From NCBI GenBank assembly GCA_018333655.1, contig JAGXTJ010000055.1:39659-103658 (forward strand): a stretch of 64,000 bases of DNA, read 5' to 3'. Under the pieces are notes generated by a model. The model ran no database searches. It worked only from the letters and a program-made list of their open reading frames with translations, and was not told where the DNA came from. The DNA is from Bacillota bacterium. Its GTDB lineage: Bacteria > Bacillota > UBA994. Positions 43,796-52,053 of this stretch are shown here, in pieces. The position numbers and the translations under genes were made by a program. Within the stretch, counting starts at the first letter, position 1; every line of letters begins with the position of its first letter.

Positions 43796-44299
43796 TTAGA
43801 AGACTACTTTTTCCCAAGGCACGCACCTCATCAAGTGGCCCACAAAGGCTTCTAAACCTAGCTGATCGGCCTCCGTAAAACGCCCCTTGATGGGGCTGTC
43901 GATATCTAGCACGCCATAGAGATGGCCCTCTTTCAGCAGGGGAATGACTATCTCCGACTGCGAAGCGCTGTCGCAGGCGATATGCCCTGGGAAGAGGTGC
44001 ACATCGGGCACAACTATCGTCTCCCGCTGATAAGCCGCAGTGCCGCACACGCCGTTGCCGAGTGTGATCATGCTACAAGCAGGCTTGCCTTGAAAGGGCC
44101 CGAGCATGAGCAGTCCCTCCTTAAAGAGATAAAAGCCCACCCAGTTAATGTCCCGCAGTTGATGCCCAAGCAAAGCAGCAGCATTACTTAAAGCAGGAAG
44201 CCACTCATCTTCGTACTCGATTAGATGAAGCAACTCTTTGTTAACGGACTGATAGTACTGCTTAAGATCATCAATCGGCAATTTTTCTGCGCGGTACAT
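43796..44299 (-). CDS. msrC: Free methionine-(R)-sulfoxide reductase (GAF-domain)
   Basis: 167-aa GAF-domain enzyme that reduces free methionine-(R)-sulfoxide. Conserved cysteines: C84 (G-K-P-A-C), C94 (G-V-C-G-T) and C118 (H-I-A-C-D), with S-E-I-V-I-P and V-L-D-I-D-S-P near the end. These are the standard fRMsr motifs. It is probably monocistronic; ATG 44299 follows AAGGAGAGG. Confidence 0.92.
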   Translation of the reverse strand: MYRAEKLPIDDLKQYYQSVNKELLHLIEYEDEWLPALSNAAALLGHQLRDINWVGFYLFKEGLLMLGPFQGKPACSMITLGNGVCGTAAYQRETIVVPDVHLFPGHIACDSASQSEIVIPLLKEGHLYGVLDIDSPIKGRFTEADQLGLEAFVGHLMRCVPWEKVVF

Positions 44300-44331
44300 A
44301 TCACAACACCTCTCCTTGGTTCAAATTACCA

Positions 44332-44357
44332 TGCCCTGTTTCTAGCAGGGTTTTTTG
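44332..44357 (+). terminator. Terminator-like hairpin upstream of the NlpC/P60 gene
   Basis: Stem CCCTG/CAGGG around TTTCTAG with TTTTTTG after it. It faces rightward, but no rightward gene precedes it, so it may be an attenuator or chance. Confidence 0.4.
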
Positions 44358-44462
44358 TTGTTTGGAAAATATTTATTGTTTTATATGACTAATATATCAT
44401 TTACAATGCATTTAGGCTGTTCTTGGCGACGACAGCAGCAAAAATCGAGAGGAGAGGTAATA

Positions 44463-44930
44463 TTGAAGCTCAACTGGCAGAAAACAACGGCAATACTTGC
44501 ACTTGCACTGACTGTAGCTCTTGTTCCCTTGCCTGGGCTCGCCAGAGCTAATGGCGCACGGGGCGAAAGAGTCGTCCGCACGGCTCTAAGCTACCTTGGT
44601 CGTCCCTACATTTTCGGGGCCACCGGACCAGGTGCGTTCGACTGTAGCGGTTTCACCCGCTTTGTTATGAACAGGGCGGTAGGTATCAGATTGCCGCGCA
44701 CCGCGGCATCACAGTCAAGGGTAGGGCGGGCGATTGCTCGCACCAACCTCCAGCCTGGTGACTTGGTATTCTTCCAAAACACCTACAAGCCCGGCGTTTC
44801 CCACGTTGGTATCGCCCTAGGGGACGGCAGAATGGTGCATGCCTGGACGCGCGGCGGAGTAAGAATCGACCGCCTCAGTCAAAGCTACTTTGTTGCCAAA
44901 TACCACAGTAGCCGCACCGTTCTCCGCTAG
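44463..44930 (+). CDS. Secreted NlpC/P60 cell-wall hydrolase
   Basis: 155 aa: signal peptide (residues 1-31, cleaved after L-A-R-A), then a single NlpC/P60 domain with catalytic C in F-D-C-S-G-F, H in S-H-V-G-I and a third polar residue in H-A-W. It cuts gamma-D-Glu-diaminopimelate bonds in peptidoglycan. It lacks binding repeats. TTG at 44463 follows GGAGAGG; a terminator follows. Confidence 0.92.
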   Translation: MKLNWQKTTAILALALTVALVPLPGLARANGARGERVVRTALSYLGRPYIFGATGPGAFDCSGFTRFVMNRAVGIRLPRTAASQSRVGRAIARTNLQPGDLVFFQNTYKPGVSHVGIALGDGRMVHAWTRGGVRIDRLSQSYFVAKYHSSRTVLR

Positions 44931-44937
44931 TAGCAGC

Positions 44938-44967
44938 AAGAGCAGTCCTAGGACTGCTCTTTTTTTA
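44938..44967 (+). terminator. Rho-independent terminator of the NlpC/P60 gene
   Basis: AAGAGCAGTCC (44938-44948) pairs with GGACTGCTCTT, followed by six T. It ends inside the convergent nucleotidyltransferase gene's stop. Confidence 0.88.
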
Positions 44968-45489
44968 CATACGATCGTGAACTAATGATTTAAAGCGCGA
45001 CAAATCCTTGCTCAACTTCTGCCGCTTACCATCATTATTTTTTTCGCCGTCACTCAAGTACTGCCGCAAAGCGGAGGCAGCTACCGCACGGACAGCTACC
45101 CCACCTAGCAGCACGGACTTGTCATGAGGGAAGGCGTCTCGCGGCCAAAGATATTCCCTCTCCAGGCGACCCTCGTAAGTGACGACATTGTCGTTCTCGT
45201 CCACCCACAGCAGCTCCCAAGCGATGTAGAGGCGCCCGCGCACCGCGGCGAAAGAGTTGGCCGTACAATCGACAATGCCAAAGCCCGCCTCGGTGAGAAG
45301 TATGCGCACCTGTGCTGCATCGGCGGCAAAAATATAGAAGCCGATATCTCCCGGTTCACTTTGGAGAGAGGAATCGTGCGCTGTAAGGGCCCACCCTCCC
45401 CCAAGCCACGCCCGCACATTGGCCTCATCCAACATTTCACTAATTCGGATGACAGTCTTTGTCTGTCGAGCGCGTCGTTTCACATCCAT
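44965..45489 (-). CDS. Aminoglycoside/lincosamide-nucleotidyltransferase-like protein
   Basis: 174 aa. L-G-G-G-W-A-L-T-A-H (about residues 30-39) followed by E-P-G-D-I-G-F matches the ANT(2'')/LinB nucleotidyltransferase fold, but the usual D-x-D becomes D-I-G. One catalytic Asp seems absent, so activity is doubtful. The C-terminal part (L-L-G-G-V-A-V-R-A-V) is in family style. Ends face the NlpC gene; the HD-GYP gene lies 20 nt upstream on the same strand. Confidence 0.65.
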   Translation of the reverse strand: MDVKRRARQTKTVIRISEMLDEANVRAWLGGGWALTAHDSSLQSEPGDIGFYIFAADAAQVRILLTEAGFGIVDCTANSFAAVRGRLYIAWELLWVDENDNVVTYEGRLEREYLWPRDAFPHDKSVLLGGVAVRAVAASALRQYLSDGEKNNDGKRQKLSKDLSRFKSLVHDRM

Positions 45490-45509
45490 GCAGAGGCCTC
45501 CTGCTCTGT

Positions 45510-47120
45510 CTATAGCCCAATATTCTTTTCCATATTTTTATAATAATCGCTGTCGTCAGGGTTGACAAGAGCCTGACGCAAATCATCAGCAGATAGCACA
45601 GCCGCGTCTACGACCGCAGGATCAAATTGTGTGCCTCGGCAAGCTTTAATAATGGCTAGCGCTTCGCTCACGGTCTGTGCCGCACGGTAGGGGCGGTCTG
45701 AAGTTATGGCGTCGAAGGTATCGGCCACCGCGACAATGCGTGCCCCGAGGGGAATGGCGGACCCACAGCGCCAACCAGGATAGGCCGGGTAACGCAGATG
45801 GCTTTCGCCATCCCAACGTTCATGGTGGTAGAGCACAATCTCCCTCACTTCATCATATCCCTCGACATTGCGCAAGATACTATCCCCAATTTCGGGATGA
45901 AAGCGCATCTGCCGGTATTCTTCCGCAGACAGCACCTCCGCTTTAGCCAGTATAGCGTCTGATACACCCACTTTGCCAATATCGTGCATCAATGCGCCCA
46001 AGTAAAGGGTAAAGAGTTCTTTTTCGCGCAACCCCATCTTCTTGCCTAATACATAGGCTACTCGCGCCACCCTTTGACTGTGATTGCCCGTATTAAAATC
46101 CTTAATCTCAATGGTTACACCTAGTGCCCGCGCGGCATTAAGGAGCATTTTAGCGAGCTTCTGCTGCTCATACGACAGTAGCTTGTTAGCCTCTGTGAGC
46201 TCTGCTGTTTTACGCGCCACTTGCCGCTCTAAGTAAATTCCTAGTACTAGTAGCCCCAGCCCGAGTGTAGCCAGCCCCACAGCCCCCATGAGAATGGGGA
46301 CAAGCGGCGACTCACGCCCGACTTCGAGTGTTGGACCAAACCAGTTGGCATGCAGGTCATTCAGCACACCGGAGGCGTGTAGCTTTAAGAGGCCCTTGTT
46401 TAATATCGACACCAGTTTTTGATCACGATGGCGTGAAACTGCCATCGCATAATCTGCCGTGGTCTCTTCTAGGGGGTGCACAGTCCACCTGTACATACCG
46501 CGAAAGCCGACGAAGAACCTCGCCACCCAGTACTGCTCTACCCAGGCGGCGACCCCACCTTGCGCAAGAAGCTGTAGCCCGGCTTCTGGGCTAGGTACGC
46601 CCACCGCTATTATGCCATGCGCCTGCAAGGCTTCGTAGGTTGCGGAACTCGTCTGCGCGGCAACGCGCAACCCCACCAAATCAGAATAGCCCCCCAAATG
46701 ACTATCGCGAGGCACAACTAGGGCATGAAAAGTCTCGTGGTAAGGCACCGTGAAGTTGTACAGAGCTGCGCGCTCGGGCAGAACACGCATGCCGGTTATA
46801 AAATCGGCCTCACCGCGCTCGAGCTTGGCCCGCATCTCGGCCCAGGGGCCCTGGGTGTGCACAATACCTACGCCGAGCGCTTGCGCTAACTCTAACACTA
46901 AGTCCCTCTCAAAACCGGCGGCGGAGCCTTCTCTCTTGTAAGAAAATGGCGGAAAGTTTTCGTCCCCTACGGCGTGCAAGGTACCAAGCTCTGCCAAGTA
47001 CGCCCTCTCATCAGGCGTCAGGGTGTACTCTAGGCTCGGAAAGACCAAGGGCGCCCCCACAAAGGCCAAGAGCAAAAGTAATAATGCATACAGAGCCATG
47101 TACATCCTAATTATGCGCAT
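45510..47120 (-). CDS. Membrane sensor: solute-binding family 3 domain plus HD-GYP c-di-GMP phosphodiesterase
   Basis: 536 aa. TM1 (residues about 7-27), an extracellular amino-acid-binding type domain (SBP_bac_3, about 45-265: E-N-F-P-P-F-S-Y and G-F-E-R-D-L-V), TM2 (about 276-298), a coiled coil, then HD-GYP (about 335-510): M-H-D-I-G-K, H-H-E-R-W-D-G, A-V-A-D-T-F-D-A-I and R-P-Y-R. The GYP loop itself is changed (Y-P-A-Y-P-G-W). Ligand binding outside probably sets c-di-GMP breakdown inside. ATG 47120 follows AGGAGG. Confidence 0.88.
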   Translation of the reverse strand: MRIIRMYMALYALLLLLLAFVGAPLVFPSLEYTLTPDERAYLAELGTLHAVGDENFPPFSYKREGSAAGFERDLVLELAQALGVGIVHTQGPWAEMRAKLERGEADFITGMRVLPERAALYNFTVPYHETFHALVVPRDSHLGGYSDLVGLRVAAQTSSATYEALQAHGIIAVGVPSPEAGLQLLAQGGVAAWVEQYWVARFFVGFRGMYRWTVHPLEETTADYAMAVSRHRDQKLVSILNKGLLKLHASGVLNDLHANWFGPTLEVGRESPLVPILMGAVGLATLGLGLLVLGIYLERQVARKTAELTEANKLLSYEQQKLAKMLLNAARALGVTIEIKDFNTGNHSQRVARVAYVLGKKMGLREKELFTLYLGALMHDIGKVGVSDAILAKAEVLSAEEYRQMRFHPEIGDSILRNVEGYDEVREIVLYHHERWDGESHLRYPAYPGWRCGSAIPLGARIVAVADTFDAITSDRPYRAAQTVSEALAIIKACRGTQFDPAVVDAAVLSADDLRQALVNPDDSDYYKNMEKNIGL

Positions 47121-47181
47121 TCTAGGTGGCCTCCTTAATGGCCATTGTCTTAGCTCCGCGCTTTCGACACCATTCTACAAA

Positions 47182-48798
47182 CTATTCTCCATTATTGTTC
47201 GAGTTTCCTCTAGCGGGACTGTACTTGCTAATAATGGCCTCCCCCACTCGTATGCCATCTACTGCCGCCGACATAATACCCCCAGCGTAGCCAGCCCCCT
47301 CACCACTAGGATAGAGCCCAGTGACGCTACCCTCAAACCCAGCGTCGCGGGGAATGCGCACTGGTGAAGAGCTGCGCGTTTCCACCCCCGTCAGTAAAGC
47401 AGCGGGATGGGCAAATCCCTTTATTTTGCGGTCGAAATTAAGGAGCGCTTCTCGCATGGTCTCGACCACAAAGGCCGGCAAGCAGCTGGCTAAATCTGCC
47501 CCCTGCACCCCAGGGAGGTAGGACGGTTCTACCTGACCCCACTGCCCGGTCTTACGTCCCGACAAAAAGTCTCCCACCGTTTGGAGCGGGGCGCGATAAT
47601 CCCGGCCACCCTCGGCAAAGGCTTTTGCTTCCCAGTGCCTTTGAAATTCGACACCGGCGAGAGGGTGCTTAGTAAAGAAATCTTCCGGCCCCACAGCAAC
47701 TAGAAGCGCACTGTTAGCATTAGAGCGATCACGAGCTTGCTCACTCATGCCATTAGTGACCACGCCCCCTTCTTCTGAGGCCGCCGCCACCACTGCCCCG
47801 CCGGGACACATACAGAAGGTGTACGCTGCGCGATGACTGTTGGCTGTGTGGGCAAGCTTGTACTCTGCGGGGCCTAAGTTTGGGTGACCAGCAAAACCAC
47901 CATACTGCGCCTCGTCGATAAGCTTCTGAGCATGCTCTATTCTCGCTCCGATGGCAAAAGCCTTAGGTACAATATCTACACCTCGCTCAAGGAGCATGGC
48001 AAAGGTGTCGCGGGCACTGTGGCCCACTGCGAGCACCACCACAGAAGCAGGAACAGTGTCACGACTATTAATGACCACCCCCCTTACCGCGCCGCGGTCT
48101 ACCAGCAGGTCGGTAACTTGTGCTCCAAAGCGCACTTTCCCACCGGCTTCCTCAATTCGCCTTCTGATTTGTTTCACCACGCCCCGGAGAATATCTGTAC
48201 CGACATGGGGCTTGTGTACATACATGATTTCTGGTGGCGCACCAGCGGCAACTAAATCCCCCAAAACTTTGCGACAACGGGGGTCACGAATGGTGGTCGT
48301 CAACTTGCCGTCCGAAAAAGTGCCTGCCCCTCCCTCACCAAATTGCACATTGCTGCCTGTGTCAAGTACCCCTCGGCGCCAAAACTCCGCTACTTTTATC
48401 GTGCGGCTATCGACATCTTGCCCTCTCTCTAGGAGCAGGGGCCTGTACCCCCGCTCCGCCAATAATAGCGCCGCAAACATCCCTGCCGGGCCGGCACCGA
48501 TAATGACGGGCTGGTCGGAGAGGAGACTTGGGCCCGCAGCAACGGGCGCGTACTCTTCACTAGGCGTCAGCGCCACGTCGGCATGGTGGTGACGGCCGAG
48601 GTACCTAGCCTCGTCATCTAGCTCCACATCGACCACATAGACAAATTGTATCCGGCGTTTATCGCGCGCGTCGACCGACTCCTTATGGATCCTCAAAGTA
48701 CGGATAGCCGCCGTTGTTAGGCCAAGCTTCTTTAGAGCGGCATTTTGCACCGCCCCCCTTTGTTCTAGCGGCAATTTTATATTAGAAATCCTTATCAT
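47182..48798 (-). CDS. FAD-dependent dehydrogenase (COG2509-type)
   Basis: 538 aa. Cytoplasmic flavoprotein: an N-terminal domain of about 95 residues, the FAD Rossmann motif I-G-A-G-P-A-G (about residues 99-105), then F-G-E-G-G-A-G-T-F-S-D-G-K-L-T, M-C-P-G-G in the mid part, and a closing Y-P-S-G-E-G-A-G-Y-A-G-G-I. These are hallmarks of the YtfP-like uncharacterised FAD dehydrogenases. Substrate unknown; no redox partner gene lies alongside. Confidence 0.87.
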   Translation of the reverse strand: MIRISNIKLPLEQRGAVQNAALKKLGLTTAAIRTLRIHKESVDARDKRRIQFVYVVDVELDDEARYLGRHHHADVALTPSEEYAPVAAGPSLLSDQPVIIGAGPAGMFAALLLAERGYRPLLLERGQDVDSRTIKVAEFWRRGVLDTGSNVQFGEGGAGTFSDGKLTTTIRDPRCRKVLGDLVAAGAPPEIMYVHKPHVGTDILRGVVKQIRRRIEEAGGKVRFGAQVTDLLVDRGAVRGVVINSRDTVPASVVVLAVGHSARDTFAMLLERGVDIVPKAFAIGARIEHAQKLIDEAQYGGFAGHPNLGPAEYKLAHTANSHRAAYTFCMCPGGAVVAAASEEGGVVTNGMSEQARDRSNANSALLVAVGPEDFFTKHPLAGVEFQRHWEAKAFAEGGRDYRAPLQTVGDFLSGRKTGQWGQVEPSYLPGVQGADLASCLPAFVVETMREALLNFDRKIKGFAHPAALLTGVETRSSSPVRIPRDAGFEGSVTGLYPSGEGAGYAGGIMSAAVDGIRVGEAIISKYSPARGNSNNNGE

Positions 48799-48941
48799 CC
48801 CAAAACCTCCCTACCAGCTCAGGTCGAAGGGGTGTCTCCCCAGCCTTGTGCCGAATTCTTTTAACCATGTAGCGCACTAGTTAAAGGATTTTGCTTAACA
48901 TTGTCGAAATATGTTGCACTGTAGCTCAGAGGAGGTCTGGT

Positions 48942-51353
48942 GTGGAAAACCCAAAGAACTGCTTCACAACTCTTGTTGAGGCCATAAAGCATGTACCAGA
49001 TGCCGTTATGGCCATCAACACTGCCGGAAAAATTACCTTGTGGAACCCGGCTACAGTAAAGCTCACAGGGCTATCGCCTGAGGAGGTGCTAGGCCAAGGT
49101 TATGAAGTCTTCTCCTTGGGTTTTTACACCACAGCACGGCCTCTCTTACTAAACTACTTGCTTCGCCAGGAAGACCCCCCAGGAGGGGCCTACCTCTGGT
49201 CGCGGCGTGAGGCAGCGAGCATAATCGCCGAGCAGTTTGCCCCACAAGTGAATAATGGTGCTGGGGCACATCTCTGGGCCCGGGCTTCCTTGCTTGTTGA
49301 CGACGCGGGTGTCGTAATCGGCGCAACCCAAGTTATGATCGACATCTCCGAAAGCCGTCGGCAACAACACGCCTTGCAAGCACTCACCGAGGAAATGACC
49401 GCCACTACCATCGAGCTGTCGGCGACTAACGAGCAACTGCTAGTCACTGAAGCAAGTCTTCGCCAGCAGTATAATGAGCTAAAACGCACTACGGCCCAGC
49501 TTGAAACTGCGCACAGCCAAATGGTAGCGGTGATAGAGCACGCGCCTGATGCTTCCTTTGTTATAGATGCCGATAAAAAGGTCATTGCCTGGAACAGGGC
49601 CATGGAGCATTACTCAGGTGTGCCCAAGGAGCAAGTGCTGGGCACAAAGAACTATGCTGCCGCCATCTACCAGTCGCCGCGCCCTCTGTTGATTGACTTT
49701 GTCGGGCACCCCGAAGAGGAAGTGCGCGCCTACTACGGCGAGTTCTTTCGCGAAACAGAGAATGGCGTTTTATATACTGAAGGTGTACAGCCGAATGTCT
49801 ACGGCGGTAGAGATGCCTATGTGGCTGTCATGGCTGCGCCGCTACTCGATGCAGCGGGCAACATGGTGGGCGCCATTGAGTCCATCCATGACCTCACTTT
49901 AATGCGCGAAAAAGACGCTGAACTACGTGCGAGCGAGCAGCTACTGCGCGAAGTTACTAACCATATGAGCGATTTACTGTGTAAAGTATCGAGCACCGGC
50001 ATTGTCGAATACGTCAGCCCTTCATTTCTTGAGGCCGCCGGGATATCCCCCTCCGAAGTAATCGGCCATCATTACACAAAAAGTATACATCCCGACGACG
50101 CCCCCACGCTTAAACAAATAGGTATAGATCTCTATTCCGCTGACTCCCAAGGGAGTCAGCGCGTAGAGTTTCGTGCCCGCAATGTTCAAGGCATTTATCG
50201 CTCGCTTGACGGACAAGGCAGCGTGATACGCGACGGCGCCGGCGAAGTAACGGGGGCTGTCTACGTCCTCCGCGATGTAACTGAGCGCAAGGCTTATGAA
50301 GAACGCCTAGAGTTCCTAAGGCGCCGCGACACCTTGACCGGCAGTTACAACCGCAGTTACTTCGAGGAACAGCTAGAGAGCTATTGTGACGCAGCGAATT
50401 TTCCGCTGGCCATCATTGTCTTAGATCTCGATGGCCTTAAAGCCGTCAATACAACCCGCGGCCATCACTGCGGCGACATGCTGCTACAAGCCATGGTCAG
50501 TGTGGTCGGCAAATGCCTTGCTCCCGAGCATTTTCTGGCGCGTGTCGGGGGCGACGAGCTAGCTATTATTCTCCCGAACTCATCCGCAGCAGAGGTAGAG
50601 GAAGTTTGCACAGCTATTGAAACCCGTGTCACCGCCTACAATTTGCAGTTCCCAGCACTGCCTCTAAGTGTCTCCCAAGGCTATGCTCTCAGCGAAACGG
50701 TTACTCCCCTCAAGGCACTCTTCGAGCGCGCCGACACGGTAATGAACCGCAAAAAACTCACCCACCGCCATAGCACTCGCAGCTCGCTCGTGCAGACGAT
50801 GATGAAGGCCCTTGAGTCGCGCGACTACATCACCGAAGGCCATGCCGACAGACTGCAGGACCTAGTCACCGCCTTGGCCAAGGGTCTCTCTTTATGCGCG
50901 TCAACCATAACGGAACTAAGGCTACTAGCGCAGTTTCACGATATTGGCAAAATCGGCGTGCCCGACAGGATACTTTTTAAGCCGGACAAACTAACGCCAG
51001 ACGAAATGAAAGAGATGCGTCTCCACTCAGAAATCGGGGCTCGCATTGCCGAAGCCTCGCCTGACCTTGCACCTATCGCCGATTGGATTCTTAGACACCA
51101 CGAGTGGTGGAATGGCGCAGGCTACCCACTTGGCCTGCGGGGCGAAGAAATACCCATCGAATGCCGCATCCTAAGTATCGCCGACGCCTATGATGCTATG
51201 ACCAATAACAGGCCCTACCGGCGCGCCATGTCGCACGAAGCAGCCGTTAAGGAGCTTTGGCGTTCTGCGGGCGAGCAGTTTGACCCCCACCTTGTCCCCC
51301 TCTTTACGGCCTTACTCGAACAAAGTATGGGGACGCATCTTGTTCCCCAGTAA
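48942..51353 (+). CDS. PAS-PAS-PAS-GGDEF-HD-GYP signalling protein
   Basis: About 803 aa from GTG at 48942 (GAGGAGG 6 nt upstream). Three PAS domains (about residues 10-125, 185-305 and 320-430) with a coiled coil after the first, a GGDEF domain (about 440-600; active-site G-G-D-E-L) and HD-GYP (about 615-790; F-H-D-I-G-K-I-G-V-P and G-A-G-Y-P). Both cyclase and phosphodiesterase halves look intact. No membrane segment is seen, so it senses a cytoplasmic signal. Its last codons lie inside a GGGGA/TCCCC inverted repeat. Confidence 0.9.
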   Translation: MENPKNCFTTLVEAIKHVPDAVMAINTAGKITLWNPATVKLTGLSPEEVLGQGYEVFSLGFYTTARPLLLNYLLRQEDPPGGAYLWSRREAASIIAEQFAPQVNNGAGAHLWARASLLVDDAGVVIGATQVMIDISESRRQQHALQALTEEMTATTIELSATNEQLLVTEASLRQQYNELKRTTAQLETAHSQMVAVIEHAPDASFVIDADKKVIAWNRAMEHYSGVPKEQVLGTKNYAAAIYQSPRPLLIDFVGHPEEEVRAYYGEFFRETENGVLYTEGVQPNVYGGRDAYVAVMAAPLLDAAGNMVGAIESIHDLTLMREKDAELRASEQLLREVTNHMSDLLCKVSSTGIVEYVSPSFLEAAGISPSEVIGHHYTKSIHPDDAPTLKQIGIDLYSADSQGSQRVEFRARNVQGIYRSLDGQGSVIRDGAGEVTGAVYVLRDVTERKAYEERLEFLRRRDTLTGSYNRSYFEEQLESYCDAANFPLAIIVLDLDGLKAVNTTRGHHCGDMLLQAMVSVVGKCLAPEHFLARVGGDELAIILPNSSAAEVEEVCTAIETRVTAYNLQFPALPLSVSQGYALSETVTPLKALFERADTVMNRKKLTHRHSTRSSLVQTMMKALESRDYITEGHADRLQDLVTALAKGLSLCASTITELRLLAQFHDIGKIGVPDRILFKPDKLTPDEMKEMRLHSEIGARIAEASPDLAPIADWILRHHEWWNGAGYPLGLRGEEIPIECRILSIADAYDAMTNNRPYRRAMSHEAAVKELWRSAGEQFDPHLVPLFTALLEQSMGTHLVPQ
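51328..51349. repeat. GGGGAC-type inverted repeat within the 3' end of the GGDEF/HD-GYP gene
   Basis: TGGGGA (51328-51333) and TCCCCA (51344-51349) bracket CGCATCTTGT. It supplies the last codons and stop region of the gene. Confidence 0.55.
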
Positions 51354-51360
51354 GCTCGCC

Positions 51361-51840
51361 TCATCCAAGTTGTGCTGCGAAGACCTTGGCTTGGTTGACG
51401 CTCTCCGTGACAAACTTGGCCCCCATGCGCACCCCTAGTTCTTGCCCTACACTGCCTAGAGAGATGGAGCGCATATCTTGCAGAGAAGTACCGGGGCCGC
51501 CGCCATAGGTGCAAAAAATATGGACTTGCTTGCCCTGTACCGCGGCGGACTTAAGAAAGGTGCGAATGGGTGGGGCCATTGTGCCTGCCCAGACCGGGGT
51601 ACCCACTACCACTACATCATAATCATCATAGTCTACTAATCCTCGCTCTAGCTCCGGCTCGGACTTAAACACTGCTTCCTTGCCGCCTTTAAGATAAAGC
51701 CAAGCGCCGCGCAGAGGGTACTGCCTGACTGGCACCAACTCCGTAAAGTCAGCCCCCATTTCTTTAGCGATAGCCTTCGCTACAAGGCGAGTGTTGCCCG
51801 TCAGTGAAAAACAAACCACTAATTTCGCCACGCCTATCAT
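51361..51840 (-). CDS. Flavodoxin-family protein
   Basis: 159 aa. FMN phosphate-binding loop S-L-T-G-N-T-R (about residues 12-18), then V-G-T-P-V-W-A-G-T-M for the flavin ring and F-C-T-Y-G-G-G. It is a flavodoxin, or a WrbA/menaquinone-like FMN oxidoreductase. ATG at 51840 follows GAGAGGGG; an in-frame start 18 nt further up is the alternative. It lies convergent to the preceding signalling gene. Confidence 0.85.
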   Translation of the reverse strand: MIGVAKLVVCFSLTGNTRLVAKAIAKEMGADFTELVPVRQYPLRGAWLYLKGGKEAVFKSEPELERGLVDYDDYDVVVVGTPVWAGTMAPPIRTFLKSAAVQGKQVHIFCTYGGGPGTSLQDMRSISLGSVGQELGVRMGAKFVTESVNQAKVFAAQLG

Positions 51841-52053
51841 ACCCCTCTCCCATCTCACGTCTACATAACTAGTCTACCAAAGATGCGCCAGTTCTGAATA
51901 GCGCGTTCTTACTTTAGCTACGAAAGTTGCGCAGAACTACACACCAGGCAGGAAAATCAGTGGCCGGTGTGTAATAGATGTGCCATAGATATTATTGCCA
52001 AAGTAATTTTCATTAGCATCGCAGCAGGGACTAGGAAACGGAGGCACAAATCG

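Noticed and set aside
44300..44462. c-di-AMP (ydaO) riboswitch before the NlpC/P60 gene
   Set aside because: The space after the msrC start is too short and no ydaO blocks were seen; only a small terminator-like hairpin remains.
47951..48592. 213-codon open frame antisense to the FAD dehydrogenase
   Set aside because: It is a shadow of a well-supported gene, without recognisable motifs; similar long antisense frames occur over other genes here.
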